A stretch of 53,797 bases of DNA, taken from positions 1-53,797 of the forward strand of contig CAUYUA010000122.1 in the NCBI GenBank assembly GCA_963575675.1, given 5' to 3'. Under the pieces are notes generated by a model. That model had not been told where the DNA came from. It did no database searches and saw only the letters and a list, made by a program, of their open reading frames with translations. The first letter of the stretch is position 1; each line of letters opens with the position of its first letter. A program made the position numbers and the translations under genes. Source of the DNA: CAUYUA01 sp963575675. Lineage in GTDB: Bacteria; Pseudomonadota; Alphaproteobacteria; Azospirillales; Azospirillaceae. Below are positions 16,744 to 25,769 of the stretch, piece by piece.

Positions 16744-18369
16744 TTAAAGGTGTAATCCTTCCTCTGAAGGATGAATAATTTCCTGAACTTGAGCCGCTAG
16801 TTGTTTCAAACTGAAAGGTTTTGGCAAGAAATAAATAGGGAGGCCGGAATCGATCTGATCACGAAAACGATCCTCAGCATAACCAGAAATAAAAATTACT
16901 TTTAAGGTTGGTCGATATTTTCGAACATGACGAATCAGCGTTGGGCCATCCATTTGTGGCATAACAACGTCTGTAATTAAAAGATCGATTTGTGATTTTT
17001 CCGCTTGAAATGTCGCCAGTGCTGCTTCTCCATTTTTTGCTTCTAGAACCCGATAGCCTTTATTACGCAAGGCGCGAGCGCTAAAAATACGCACGGCGTC
17101 TTCGTCTTCCACCAAAAGTATTGTTGTTGTGTCTCTAGAGTCGTTAGGCGTGCGTTCGCGAGAGTCGAAGGTAGCGGTGTTATCGCAAGAATTTGTGATT
17201 TCAGGAGCAAGGACGGGGCCTTGGTAACGCGGAAGAAGAATTGAAAAACAAGTTCCTTGATTCGGAGTGCTGTCCACAAACAAGAAACCACCTGTTTGGT
17301 GAATGATTCCATATGCGGTGGAGAGGCCAAGTCCTGTGCCTAAACCTGCTTCTTTCGTGGAAAAAAAAGGCTCAAAGATACGAGAAAGGTTTTCGGGAGG
17401 GATGCCGACTCCGGTGTCGCGCACGTCAATGGCGACATAATCTCCGGGGGGCGCTTCTTCGTTCTGACGTAAGATTGGCGCTGATAACGAAAGACGACGT
17501 GTGGTGACGGTTAGACATCCGCCATTTGGCATAGCGTCTCGCGCATTTACTGCTAAATTGATGATAACTTGCTCTAGTTGTCCTTGGTCAACTTTTATAG
17601 GCCAAGGGTTTTGTCCATGTATCATTTTAAGATCGATGTTTTCTCCAATCAGGCGGCGTAGTAAGGTTGTAATCTCAGAGAGGACTTCAGATAGATTGAT
17701 AATTTTTGGTTGCATCGTTTGTTGGCGAGAAAACGCCAACAATTGCCGAATCAGACTCGCGGCGCGGTTGGCGTTTTGCTTTATTTGCATTAGGTCAGGG
17801 AAGGAAACGTCTCCTGGTTTATGGCGAAGAAGAAGCAAATCGCAAAATCCGATCATTGCTGTGAGAAGGTTATTGAAATCATGAGCAATGCCTCCAGTTA
17901 ATTGACCAATTGCTTGCATTTTTTGTGATTGGGCCGTCTTAGTTTCTAGACGTTTTTGTTCCGTCATATCAACTAAATGAAGAATCATGCCATTTGTTTT
18001 AGCTTCTGTCTCGAATTGACAAACGAACAATTGCCCGACTTGCTCTTGATGGTTAGGAAGACGAATCCATAATGGCGTTGAAGCATTTTCGCCTGCCGCG
18101 ACAGATTTAAGGCGGTGAAGGATTTCATGGCGGTTGTCGGGATGCAAAAGCAAATCGACTGGTTGACCAAGCACATTGTCTCGGCCAGATTCAATCATGT
18201 TCTTAAATGTTGGATTGCACTCTTTTAGGATGCCGTCATTATTGACCAGAGCGATGCCGATCGGCGTCTCCTCGAAGAAGCGACGATAACGACGCTCCAA
18301 AAGGCAATCTTGCGTTTGATCGCAAATGGAAGGGGGAGGGGACGACATGGCTCCAGCGGCAAGAATCAC
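16744..18369 (-). CDS. cckA: Cell-cycle hybrid histidine kinase CckA, form without membrane segments
   Basis: CckA feeds the ChpT-CtrA phosphorelay that controls cell cycle and motility. After a short leader there is one PAS domain (about 25-150), then the CckA-type HisKA with the phosphorylated His in GGIAHDFNNLLTAMIGFCDLL, the HATPase domain (NLAVNARDAM, DTGVGIP, GLGLSTAYGI) and a C-terminal receiver with the acceptor Asp in LLITDVVMPQMDG. The kinase core is close to the conserved CckA sequence. The protein is 541 residues, against nearly 700 in Caulobacter, and I see no hydrophobic segment long enough to cross the membrane, so this copy should be cytosolic. It follows flhB with about 70 bases between, suggesting co-expression with the flagellar genes. 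Confidence 0.88.
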   Translation of the reverse strand: MILAAGAMSSPPPSICDQTQDCLLERRYRRFFEETPIGIALVNNDGILKECNPTFKNMIESGRDNVLGQPVDLLLHPDNRHEILHRLKSVAAGENASTPLWIRLPNHQEQVGQLFVCQFETEAKTNGMILHLVDMTEQKRLETKTAQSQKMQAIGQLTGGIAHDFNNLLTAMIGFCDLLLLRHKPGDVSFPDLMQIKQNANRAASLIRQLLAFSRQQTMQPKIINLSEVLSEITTLLRRLIGENIDLKMIHGQNPWPIKVDQGQLEQVIINLAVNARDAMPNGGCLTVTTRRLSLSAPILRQNEEAPPGDYVAIDVRDTGVGIPPENLSRIFEPFFSTKEAGLGTGLGLSTAYGIIHQTGGFLFVDSTPNQGTCFSILLPRYQGPVLAPEITNSCDNTATFDSRERTPNDSRDTTTILLVEDEDAVRIFSARALRNKGYRVLEAKNGEAALATFQAEKSQIDLLITDVVMPQMDGPTLIRHVRKYRPTLKVIFISGYAEDRFRDQIDSGLPIYFLPKPFSLKQLAAQVQEIIHPSEEGLHL

Positions 18370-18438
18370 GAATGGATTCCTTATCCTTAGATATCAAGGA
18401 TTTACTGCATGAAAACTGAATTGATTCGAAGGACGAGG

Positions 18439-19515
18439 TTATCCTAGAGGTTTGCGTTTGATTTTATAGACGAAACTAATAATTTCCGCCACAGCACGAT
18501 AGTGTTCGGCAGGAATTTCTTCGTCCAGCTCCACCGTGGCGTAAAGGGAGCGGGCTAATGGTGGATTGCGGACGATCGGCACATCGTTGTCTTCGGCGAC
18601 TCGGCGAATATTCAGAGCCACTTGGTCGACGCCTTTTGCCGTAAGAATTGGCGCTTGGTTAGAGTTGGTGTCATATTTTAAGGCTACCGCATAATGAGTT
18701 GGGTTGGTGATGATGACGTCAGCCTTTGGCACGTTAGCCATCATTCGACGGCGGGCTTTTTCGATGCGGAGTTGACGCATGCGGTTTTTGACGATGGGAT
18801 CGCCTTCTGTTTGTTTAAATTCGTCTTTTACCTCCTGTTTGGTCATCTTCATTTTTTTATGATAAGAAAAGCGCTGCCATATTAGGTCGCCGCCGGCAAT
18901 CAGAGTAAGAATCGCGAGAACCCCTGTAAAAAGGCGGTAAGAAAGATGGTAAATTTCATTGATTAGCCCACTAATAGGGATGCCGACATATTGCTCGATC
19001 AAAGGAAACATCGGCATAATCGAAAGTGTGGCGACAACACCGATTAACACGAGCTTTCCAACGCTTTTGGCCAGCTCCATGCCTTGCGATCCCAAAGAAA
19101 AGAGTTTCTTAAGTCCGTTCAGTGGGTTAAGTTTACTGAAGTCCGGAGAAACGGCTTCCCAAGAAATTGAAAAGCCTTTTTGAATGATTGTTCCCATTAC
19201 GCCGAAAATCATGAGCAAAAGGACAGGAAGCCAGATCGCTAAGAGTGCGTCTCTAACGACGCGCATCAGAATTAATCCGACTCCGCCTGAGTCCATGGAA
19301 AGATCGTTGGCGTTTTCTATATAGTATTTGAGTCTCTTTATTAGCCTTTCAAGAATTCCAGGGAGGAACCAACCGATGATGATGGTTCCTCCCGCGATAT
19401 TCACCCAAATGCTGATTTCTCGGCTGAGCGGCCATTGTCCTTTTTCGTGAGCGTCTTCAAGCTTTTTTTGACTAGGTTCTTCTGTTTTTGAAGACTCGTC
19501 TTGATCTTCCGACAT
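18439..19515 (-). CDS. flhB: Flagellar export switch protein FlhB
   Basis: FlhB is the substrate-specificity switch of the flagellar type III export gate. The 358 residues begin with a charged cytosolic stretch (SEDQDESSKTEEPSQKKLEDA), then four hydrophobic segments, then the cytosolic domain with the self-cleavage motif NPTH in IITNPTHYAVALKYD, and end in the typical AEIISFVYKIKRK. GGGAGA lies just upstream of the ATG. It comes after fliR and before cckA on the same strand. Confidence 0.97.
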   Translation of the reverse strand: MSEDQDESSKTEEPSQKKLEDAHEKGQWPLSREISIWVNIAGGTIIIGWFLPGILERLIKRLKYYIENANDLSMDSGGVGLILMRVVRDALLAIWLPVLLLMIFGVMGTIIQKGFSISWEAVSPDFSKLNPLNGLKKLFSLGSQGMELAKSVGKLVLIGVVATLSIMPMFPLIEQYVGIPISGLINEIYHLSYRLFTGVLAILTLIAGGDLIWQRFSYHKKMKMTKQEVKDEFKQTEGDPIVKNRMRQLRIEKARRRMMANVPKADVIITNPTHYAVALKYDTNSNQAPILTAKGVDQVALNIRRVAEDNDVPIVRNPPLARSLYATVELDEEIPAEHYRAVAEIISFVYKIKRKPLG

Positions 19516-19588
19516 AACCTATCTCCCCGTCGGTTATCCGTGATCATCGGTTTCCGAATGGTCAAGCGGTCAGCGCCCGCTGAGCGAA

Positions 19589-20356
19589 TCACATATGAAC
19601 ACGGAATATTCCGGAGATGACATCCTCGAAATCACGTATCCAAAGTAGCGTCATAGAGCCAAGGGTAATCGAAAACAAAAACAACCCGAGCGCTACTTGG
19701 GTTGACATAAAAATGTAGAACACCTGAATTTGCGGCGCCATTCGGTTGAGCAAACCTAACGCCATAGCAAAAATCAGGCCGGTGATAAGAAAAGGCGCCG
19801 CCATTACCATGCCGATGGAAAAACCATGAGAAACGACGTTCGAAATGATCTCGGAAAAATCATTCCATGGTAGAGAGAGGCCGGGATGAAAAAGATCGTA
19901 ACTATCAACGGCGCCTATAATAAGCAAATGATGAAGATTGGTGGTAAAGATCAAAATAATCCCGAGCCATCCCATCAAAGCGCCCGGTAAAGAGCTTTGG
20001 CTGGCCATGGCGGGATTGAAAATTGCGGCGTTGGCTAAACTGGATTGAATGGCGACAATCATACCTGCAAGTTCCAATGCTCCCATTAGAAGACGAGGAA
20101 CAAGGCCAATGAATATTCCTACAGCAATTTCGTTAAAGAGTAATCGCAAAAGAATGGCGGGTTGGTCTGGTTGTTTTGGAATGAGAGGGGCGACGATAGG
20201 CGCTATCAGAATTGTCAGAAAAATTGCAACTGCAAGTCGTGATCGCGTGGGAACAAAGGGATCTCCAATTGTGGGCACGACCATAGAAAACGCGCCAATT
20301 CTCATAAAAACAAACAGCCATAGAAATAGATTGTCTCCTATAAGCGTTTGCAACAT
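19589..20356 (-). CDS. fliR: Flagellar export gate protein FliR
   Basis: Polytopic inner-membrane protein of 255 residues with six or so hydrophobic segments and FliR features (FMRIGAFSMVVPTIGD near the start, LALEL-like GALELAGMIVAIQSSLANAAIFNP). It forms the FliPQR export gate with FliQ (next upstream) and FliP (encoded on the other strand at 24859). It is the usual family length. Confidence 0.95.
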   Translation of the reverse strand: MLQTLIGDNLFLWLFVFMRIGAFSMVVPTIGDPFVPTRSRLAVAIFLTILIAPIVAPLIPKQPDQPAILLRLLFNEIAVGIFIGLVPRLLMGALELAGMIVAIQSSLANAAIFNPAMASQSSLPGALMGWLGIILIFTTNLHHLLIIGAVDSYDLFHPGLSLPWNDFSEIISNVVSHGFSIGMVMAAPFLITGLIFAMALGLLNRMAPQIQVFYIFMSTQVALGLFLFSITLGSMTLLWIRDFEDVISGIFRVHM

Positions 20357-20393
20357 ATTTTTAGCCCATCAGGAGGAACATAAACATAGAAAT

Positions 20394-20666
20394 TCAACCT
20401 GCGCCAAGAGCAATGATTTTATCAGCGATCATATGAGTGAATGTTGTCATTTGTCCGAGCATGTAAGGCATAAGAAATATAGACGAGCCAAACACCAGCA
20501 ACATCTTCGGGATAAAAGTCAAAGTTTGCTCTTGTATTTGCGTCAGAGCTTGAAATAGAGATAAAACCAAACCGACGACAAGCGTCATAAACATTATTGG
20601 CCCAGCCACCCAGAGCATGACCAGGATTGATTCACGGCAGATTTCTATGACTTCGGTTTCAGTCAT
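20394..20666 (-). CDS. fliQ: Flagellar export gate protein FliQ
   Basis: The 90-residue protein has two transmembrane helices (about 17-38 and 52-72) and the conserved FQALTQIQEQTLTFIPK stretch. It is a component of the FliPQR gate. It is separated from fliE upstream by a terminator-like hairpin at 20709-20726 and runs closely into fliR. Confidence 0.96.
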   Translation of the reverse strand: MTETEVIEICRESILVMLWVAGPIMFMTLVVGLVLSLFQALTQIQEQTLTFIPKMLLVFGSSIFLMPYMLGQMTTFTHMIADKIIALGAG

Positions 20667-20708
20667 GTCTATTTGGCTTTGAATTCATGATTTCGTAAAA
20701 AATGACCA

Positions 20709-20726
20709 GCCCCCACTTTGGGGGGC
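20709..20726 (-). terminator. Hairpin between fliE and fliQ
   Basis: GCCCCC and GGGGGC pair around a short loop; on the minus strand the hairpin is followed, after TGGTC, by ATTTTTT. It could lower read-through from flgB-flgC-fliE into fliQ, setting their ratio. Confidence 0.6.
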
Positions 20727-20777
20727 AAAATCAGAGCAATCCATTATGCATTGTGTAAGGATATCTGTGAAGCGCTC

Positions 20778-21110
20778 TTAGATCGGCATCCTCATAATTT
20801 CCTGATAAGCTGTAATGACTTTATCTCGGACGGCGGTGACGGTCTGTAAAGTGACTTCGGCGTTGGTGACTGCGTTGACGACATCGGTTAAATCAGCGCG
20901 TCCTATGGCGGCCATCGCGGAAAGTTGCTCACTCTTTTTTACAGTTCCGATAGCGGAGCGCGTGACGCTTTCCAAGGCGCTGCTGAAAGAAGCTTCCGGC
21001 TTATTGTCCAGCGGCGGCGGCTCCATCCCTACGGCGGGGGTGGCCATGCGGGAGGCGTTGGAATAAGCGGCGACTGCGTTGGTAAGGCTCGTCAGCATGA
21101 CGGGAAACAT
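20778..21110 (-). CDS. fliE: Flagellar hook-basal body complex protein FliE
   Basis: FliE joins the MS ring to the rod. The 110-residue product shows the conserved C-terminal pattern DLTDVVNAVTNAEVTLQTVTAVRDKVITAYQEIMRMPI. It lies 22 bases after flgC. An internal ATG five codons in is also possible as the start. Confidence 0.95.
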   Translation of the reverse strand: MFPVMLTSLTNAVAAYSNASRMATPAVGMEPPPLDNKPEASFSSALESVTRSAIGTVKKSEQLSAMAAIGRADLTDVVNAVTNAEVTLQTVTAVRDKVITAYQEIMRMPI

Positions 21111-21132
21111 CCTTTCTCATAAACGCCATAGA

Positions 21133-21555
21133 CTAGGCGCGCAACAGGTCTACGGTTCGAGTCAACATGGTGCGAGAGGCTTCAATGGCGCTGAGGTTGG
21201 CCTCATAGGAACGTTGGGCTTCATGCATATCCATCGTTTCTACAATGGCGTTGACATTTGGGGTCAAGACGTAGCCATCGGCGTCGGCGCTGGGGTGCGT
21301 AGGATCATAACGACGTTGAAACTCACTGCGATCGAGGCCGATTTTCGAGACTCGAACAGTTTCTTCCCCAAGATTTCGGTCGAAAGCGTTTTTGAACGTG
21401 ACAGTCTTGCGGCGGTAGGGAAGGTCTCCTGGCGTTTCAGCCGTGGAGTCTTTATTCGCAAGGTTTTCCGCAATGACTTTGATTCGCGTGCCCTGAGCTT
21501 TCATGGCGGAGGCCGAGACCGAAAGCGACTTGATGAGGTCCATCTGTGACGACAT
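21133..21555 (-). CDS. flgC: Flagellar proximal rod protein FlgC
   Basis: The 140-residue product has the rod N-terminus DLIKSLSVSASAMKAQGTRIKVIAENLAN and the C-terminal helix MHEAQRSYEANLSAIEASRTMLTRTVDLL. I choose ATG 21555, preceded by GGGAGA at good spacing. A longer frame up to 21684 adds 43 residues of basic, non-family sequence. Confidence 0.95.
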   Translation of the reverse strand: MSSQMDLIKSLSVSASAMKAQGTRIKVIAENLANKDSTAETPGDLPYRRKTVTFKNAFDRNLGEETVRVSKIGLDRSEFQRRYDPTHPSADADGYVLTPNVNAIVETMDMHEAQRSYEANLSAIEASRTMLTRTVDLLRA

Positions 21556-21730
21556 AGTCCGGTTCTCCCGCTTGACTGAAGTTAGAGTTCGGCGCGTCGA
21601 GCGCGAACGAGGAGGATATTGCAGCGCACAAAGAGGTTCTTTGTAGACAGTATCGGAACTTGTGTGTTTTCTCGATTTTTGCATAGCAAAATGATATCGC
21701 TTGTTGCTGATCTTTTGTCAAGCGGCGTTA

Positions 21731-22138
21731 TTAGCTGCCGCCACGACCAATGGCGGACTTTAACATAGAAATTTGTTTGCGATAGAGATTGGTGATGGTG
21801 TTATAGTCCATTTGGGTTTCCGACATTTTAATCATTTGTTCTTCCAACACGACGGCGTTTCCGTCGGGTTTTGTTTCGTAGGCGTGTTTTTGGTGACGCA
21901 CTCGACCGGGACCGTTGTCTCGGTTGGCTCCCACGAGATGTGCGGCGTTGGTGACGGCGGGGGTGATGTCTCTTTGTTGATCGAGCGCTGTTTTGAAAGA
22001 AAACGTGGCCAGATCAGAGGGCTTGTAATGAGGCGTGTCTGAATTGGCGATGTTCTGAGACACCACGTTTTGTCGTTGAGTCAGCCACTCCATCTTTTTG
22101 TTCAGAAGCCTAAATAGGCCGAGATTGCTGATGTCCAT
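21731..22138 (-). CDS. flgB: Flagellar proximal rod protein FlgB
   Basis: The 135-residue product has the FlgB signature WLTQRQNVVSQNIANSDTPHYKPSDLATFSF and ends with the helix TQMDYNTITNLYRKQISMLKSAIG. AAGGAGA lies 9-10 bases upstream of the ATG. It is the first gene of the minus-strand flagellar run flgB-flgC-fliE-fliQ-fliR-flhB-cckA. Confidence 0.95.
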   Translation of the reverse strand: MDISNLGLFRLLNKKMEWLTQRQNVVSQNIANSDTPHYKPSDLATFSFKTALDQQRDITPAVTNAAHLVGANRDNGPGRVRHQKHAYETKPDGNAVVLEEQMIKMSETQMDYNTITNLYRKQISMLKSAIGRGGS

Positions 22139-23182
22139 GGCCGCGTCTCCTTACCTTATTTCCCATAATGTCTAAATGGCGCTCGTTTTATGACAAGGCT
22201 GCTTGACTCGACAAGAGAAAGTTCTGGAACGTAACATTTTTTAGACCAAATCTGCTTAAAAAATGCAATTTGAACTCTTTCGTGTTTTTAGCAAAACATG
22301 TCTCTTGGCAATTCTTGCGTATTTTACATAACAACGCCGTTTGCAATTAGGTGTAGATGGGCGTAGAGCGTCTTTCGTTTGAGGTTCGCTATAGCCGTCT
22401 CATTCAATCTTCACATACGATCATTGTCTATGCGCTAGGAAAAATCAAGTCATGAAATAGGAGAGTCTGAACTACGTGTATATGGGAAGCCTAAGAAAGT
22501 GGTTCAAGAGATGAGGTGGAAATGAAATTGGAAGCAAATTGTTGTACGGCGTGATAATTGTACCGTGCTTTGATGAAAGAATCCATCGATTTTTGGGAAC
22601 GCCATCATCGAAGATGGGGTGCGGCGCGCAGAAAATATTTCTAAATAAATTTTATAATTGTCAAAATTGATGCAAAAAAATGACGAATGTAAAATTTTTT
22701 TGATCTTCGCCATGTCGTCTGTAAGCGCCTACCCAAAGAAAATGCCAATGTTTCCAGCGGCATAGAATTCTAAGTCGGAAGGGGGAAGAGAGATCGGAAT
22801 GGTTTTCCGGAACAGACATTGAAAAGAAAGCGTTGGCGGCGTATCATTGTGTTAACGTCATCGTCGGAGGTTAGGATCGTGATTGGTGAATTTTGCTGAT
22901 TTTAAGGGGGGCGAAAACTTCACGTCTTGATCGTCAAGTGTCTTTCGCTGTAAAGTTTGTCGATTTTTAAGTTTTATGACGTTAATTGCGTCGTTCAGAG
23001 CCTACTTCGAAGACGACGCCAATATTTCTGGTTGGTGTTTTCTTTGGTCTCGAGCCTTACTGATTGGAGAGTGCGGGCTTGATGACAGAGTGAGTCTTTG
23101 GTTTATCGTGGTCTGGTTGTTTGCTGATCTTTCCTTGTAGAGATGCTGACGTGGCGTTTAAATAACGACGGTAGGGATCATT
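22139..23182. other. Kilobase-long intergenic region between divergent flagellar operons
   Basis: No ORF here has protein-like composition; short open frames are AT-rich and unrecognised. The middle (about 22630-22710) is very AT-rich. Two stretches, about 22716-22757 and 22989-23031, share GCCTAC followed at similar spacing by GCCAAT and a TTTC end, which may be diverged copies of one element. Control regions for flgB (minus) and the flhX-fliO-fliP run (plus) must lie here. It is by far the longest gap in the window. Confidence 0.6.
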
Positions 23183-23782
23183 GTGTCGAGTTTTTTTCCG
23201 GATGAATCTCGCAAACGTCCCAAACGGCCGGTGGCGGTGGCTTTGTCTCACGATTATGAATCGGGATCGTTGCCGAAGGTGGTGGCTTCCGGGCGTGGGC
23301 GCGTGGCCGAGCAAATTCTGGAAATTGCCTTTGCAAACGGCGTTAAGGTTCGCGAAGACGCTGATTTGGCGGAGATATTGGCCGCAGTCGATGTCGATTC
23401 TGAAATTCCTCTTGAGGCGATTGTCGCCGTCGCGGAGGTTTTGGCGCATGTGTACTGCGCGAATCACGGTCTAGAAGCGCAAGATAAGAAAAGTCGTGAA
23501 GAGCACGCGCGGACAACATGGGGCAATGGGCGGATTCAAGAGGAGGTCAGCGGTGGTGAGCGTGAGGCTTTTGAACAGGATGCAGAAGGACTCGGGGTGA
23601 AAGCGTCTTTGTTTGGCGTTCCAGACGACAAAGTGATGGGCCGCGCTGCATTTGCTGCGTCGAATGCCGATTCGGGTCGGGGAAGGACGGTTTCTGCGGC
23701 TGCGGCTGCGGCTGCTTTTGCACATGCGGCTGCGGCGGGTGTCAGCAGTGGCGTTGATCCGATCGTTGAGGGCAAAAAATGA
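23183..23782 (+). CDS. FlhB C-terminal-domain homologue (FlhX-like) with a long Ala-rich tail
   Basis: Residues about 14-95 (RPVAVALSHDYESGSLPKVVASGRGRVAEQ... to ...VAVAEVLAHVYCAN) match the cytosolic post-cleavage part of FlhB, without the membrane half and without the NPTH motif. Such stand-alone copies are known as FlhX and can partly replace the FlhB C-terminal fragment. Here another 105 residues follow, acidic at first and ending in an Ala-rich stretch (SAAAAAAAFAHAAAAG) that is not part of FlhB. GTG start with AGGGA upstream. The stop overlaps the start of the next gene (ATGA). It heads the fliO-fliP operon while full-length flhB is in the opposite operon. Confidence 0.8.
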   Translation: MSSFFPDESRKRPKRPVAVALSHDYESGSLPKVVASGRGRVAEQILEIAFANGVKVREDADLAEILAAVDVDSEIPLEAIVAVAEVLAHVYCANHGLEAQDKKSREEHARTTWGNGRIQEEVSGGEREAFEQDAEGLGVKASLFGVPDDKVMGRAAFAASNADSGRGRTVSAAAAAAAFAHAAAAGVSSGVDPIVEGKK

Positions 23783-24312
23783 GCTGTTCCGAGAAAAGTG
23801 TTTTATCTTCGTCGGAAACGAATTTAGTCACTGAAAAGGCTTTGACGGCGTTGGACGACGATTTTGCGTTTGACCAAGGGGAAAAAGTAAGAGTCTCGGA
23901 AGACGTCGCCCAGGAGAATCAATCTCTTTTTTCTGTTCTTGAGCGTCTATTGAAATCTTTGGCGTATGAAGTCATCGATGCAAGACGACGGGTTGAAGCT
24001 GAAGAGCGTGTGCATCTTGCAGGCTTGGAGCGTGGGTTCATAGAAGCGTGTGGACGGATTCGCACTCTTGATCCGGAACTCGCTCGTGTTTTCCGACCGT
24101 TATTGTTGGCGCTGATTGCAAATTTGGATGAGTTGAAAGCGGCTTTGATTCGCCAAAGAGAGCGAGAAAACGCTAAAGGCTCTATGCCGACGACCGATTC
24201 ATTTTCTCGCCGCTCTCGCGCCGTCGGCGCTTATGGTCGCGCGCAAGACGGCGTTGTTGTAAAACAAGACGGCGTTGCTATTGTAAAAGAGGACGACTCG
24301 GAGACGGATTGA
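23779..24312 (+). CDS. Unknown helical protein in the fliO-fliP operon
   Basis: The 177-residue product has an acidic, low-complexity start, a central helical region (about 45-125; QSLFSVLERLLKSLAYEVIDARRRVEAEERVH... and LLALIANLDELKAALIRQRERE) and a disordered basic-then-acidic tail. It is translationally coupled to the FlhB-domain gene (ATGA overlap) and followed by fliO. The size, charge and helix content recall flagellar chaperones such as FlgN, but I see no diagnostic motif; this is a positional guess. Confidence 0.7.
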   Translation: MSCSEKSVLSSSETNLVTEKALTALDDDFAFDQGEKVRVSEDVAQENQSLFSVLERLLKSLAYEVIDARRRVEAEERVHLAGLERGFIEACGRIRTLDPELARVFRPLLLALIANLDELKAALIRQRERENAKGSMPTTDSFSRRSRAVGAYGRAQDGVVVKQDGVAIVKEDDSETD

Positions 24313-24383
24313 GTGTTGCGCATTCAGGTAGAATGCGCTGCGTATGCCGACGTAGAAAAACTAAAGAATAAGGCGCAAATATC

Positions 24384-24725
24384 GTGAGTGGTGGCGAACC
24401 TGGTTTCGGAGTGGAAAATATTCTTCGTTTTGTCGGCGCATTGTTGTTTGTTCTATCCTTAATTGGATTGAGCGGGTGGGGATTGCGTCTATTGGGATGG
24501 GGAAGCGGAGGTCGGATTCGCCCACGTCGTTTGGCTGTTGTTGAAAGTGTGGCGATTGACGCCAGAAGACGGTTGATTCTGGCGCGTAGAGACAATATTG
24601 AGTATCTACTATTAATTGGCGGCGCTCAGGACTTGGTTGTTGAATCGAGGATTCAAGGCGCAGAAGATGAGGTGACGCCATCCAACGTCTATTCTTCTCC
24701 CTCATCAGCTCTTATTCGTGGGTGA
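24384..24725 (+). CDS. fliO: Flagellar biosynthesis protein FliO
   Basis: FliO helps assemble the FliPQR export gate. The 113-residue protein has one transmembrane segment (about 13-38), then the soluble FliO domain with RRLAVVESVAIDARRRLILARRDNIEYLLLIGG, the standard family pattern. GTG start at 24384. It is followed by fliP. Confidence 0.9.
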   Translation: MSGGEPGFGVENILRFVGALLFVLSLIGLSGWGLRLLGWGSGGRIRPRRLAVVESVAIDARRRLILARRDNIEYLLLIGGAQDLVVESRIQGAEDEVTPSNVYSSPSSALIRG

Positions 24726-24858
24726 TCAATGTGTGTGTCATGGGTGCGCGCAACTCTATAATAAAAATTTAGAATTTTGTCTTTGCTTCGCCTTTTTCAA
24801 TAATGGTCCCGATGGCTGGCGCATGGTTGTTTCGCGAGTCGTCGAGGTGTGGGGAGTT

Positions 24859-25641
24859 ATGGAAATCGTGATGAATCAGGCAAGGAAAGGGAGAACGGCA
24901 ATCGCGTTCATGGCGATGATTGGCGTTGTCGTTGCGAGTGTTTGGATGGCGGCGCCGGCGGCTGCGCAAAGTATGTCGTTGGATTTGGGTGCGCTCGGAG
25001 GTTCTGCAACCGGGCGAATCGTACAAATGATCGGTCTGTTGACGGTATTGTCTTTAGCGCCGTCAATATTAGTGATGATGACTTGTTTTACCCGCGTAGT
25101 GATTGTTTTGTCGTTTTTGCGTCAAGCTTTGGGTGTTCAACAGGTGCCTCCAAACACCGTTGTGATGAGTTTGGCTCTGTTCTTGACTTTTTTTGTTATG
25201 GCGCCGGTGATGGAGAGGTCTTATGCTGAAGGATTGCAGCCTCTGATCAATGAGGAAATAGATGAAATTGAAGGGTTGAAGCGGGCTGTTAAACCTTTTC
25301 ACGCTTTTATGGTGAGGCACACTCAAGAAAAGGAATTGCAGCTTTTTATGGACATATCGAAAACTCCCTCGGTTAAAGATCCGTCTGCAATTCCATTGCA
25401 TGTGTTGATTCCTGCTTTCATGATCTCTGAAATCAAAAGAGCTTTTGAAATAGGTTTTTTGTTGTTCTTGCCTTTTCTTATTATAGACATGGTTGTGTCT
25501 TCAATTCTAATGTCGATGGGTATGATGATGCTGCCTCCGACCATGGTGGGTATTCCATTCAAGATTATCTTTTTCGTTTTAGTGGATGGTTGGTATTTAA
25601 TTGCTGGAAGCTTGGTTAAGAGTTTTGGCACGCTCTATTAG
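24859..25641 (+). CDS. fliP: Flagellar export gate protein FliP
   Basis: The 260-residue product has a cleavable signal peptide ending APAAAQ, then the conserved PSILVMMTCFTRVVIVLSFLRQALG, PPNTVVMSLALFLTFFVMAPV, IPAFMISEIKRAFEIGFLLFLPFLIIDMVV and the C-terminal VDGWYLIAGSL. The start is uncertain: ATG 24859 follows GGGGAG closely and ATG 24871 is four codons in. The frame is open further upstream, but that part is not FliP-like. Confidence 0.95.
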   Translation: MEIVMNQARKGRTAIAFMAMIGVVVASVWMAAPAAAQSMSLDLGALGGSATGRIVQMIGLLTVLSLAPSILVMMTCFTRVVIVLSFLRQALGVQQVPPNTVVMSLALFLTFFVMAPVMERSYAEGLQPLINEEIDEIEGLKRAVKPFHAFMVRHTQEKELQLFMDISKTPSVKDPSAIPLHVLIPAFMISEIKRAFEIGFLLFLPFLIIDMVVSSILMSMGMMMLPPTMVGIPFKIIFFVLVDGWYLIAGSLVKSFGTLY

Positions 25642-25769
25642 CGTATCGGGTTTTCTCTCAACCGCTTTTGGAGCGCCCCTAGCTTTCGTCGCAATAGTGA
25701 GCGCATTATTATGTATCATGAAAATTCTTTATATGCACAATCAATGGCCGGTATCTGGCGGCAAGAACG

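Noticed and set aside
22306..22318. Sigma-54-like promoter TGGCAATTCTTGC in the flagellar gap
   Set aside because: The GG and GC elements are 10 rather than 12 bases apart, and no gene follows closely on that strand.
23057..23775. Minus-strand open frames over the FlhB-domain gene
   Set aside because: They are antisense to a gene with clear family match and ribosome site, and their translations are biased and unrecognised.
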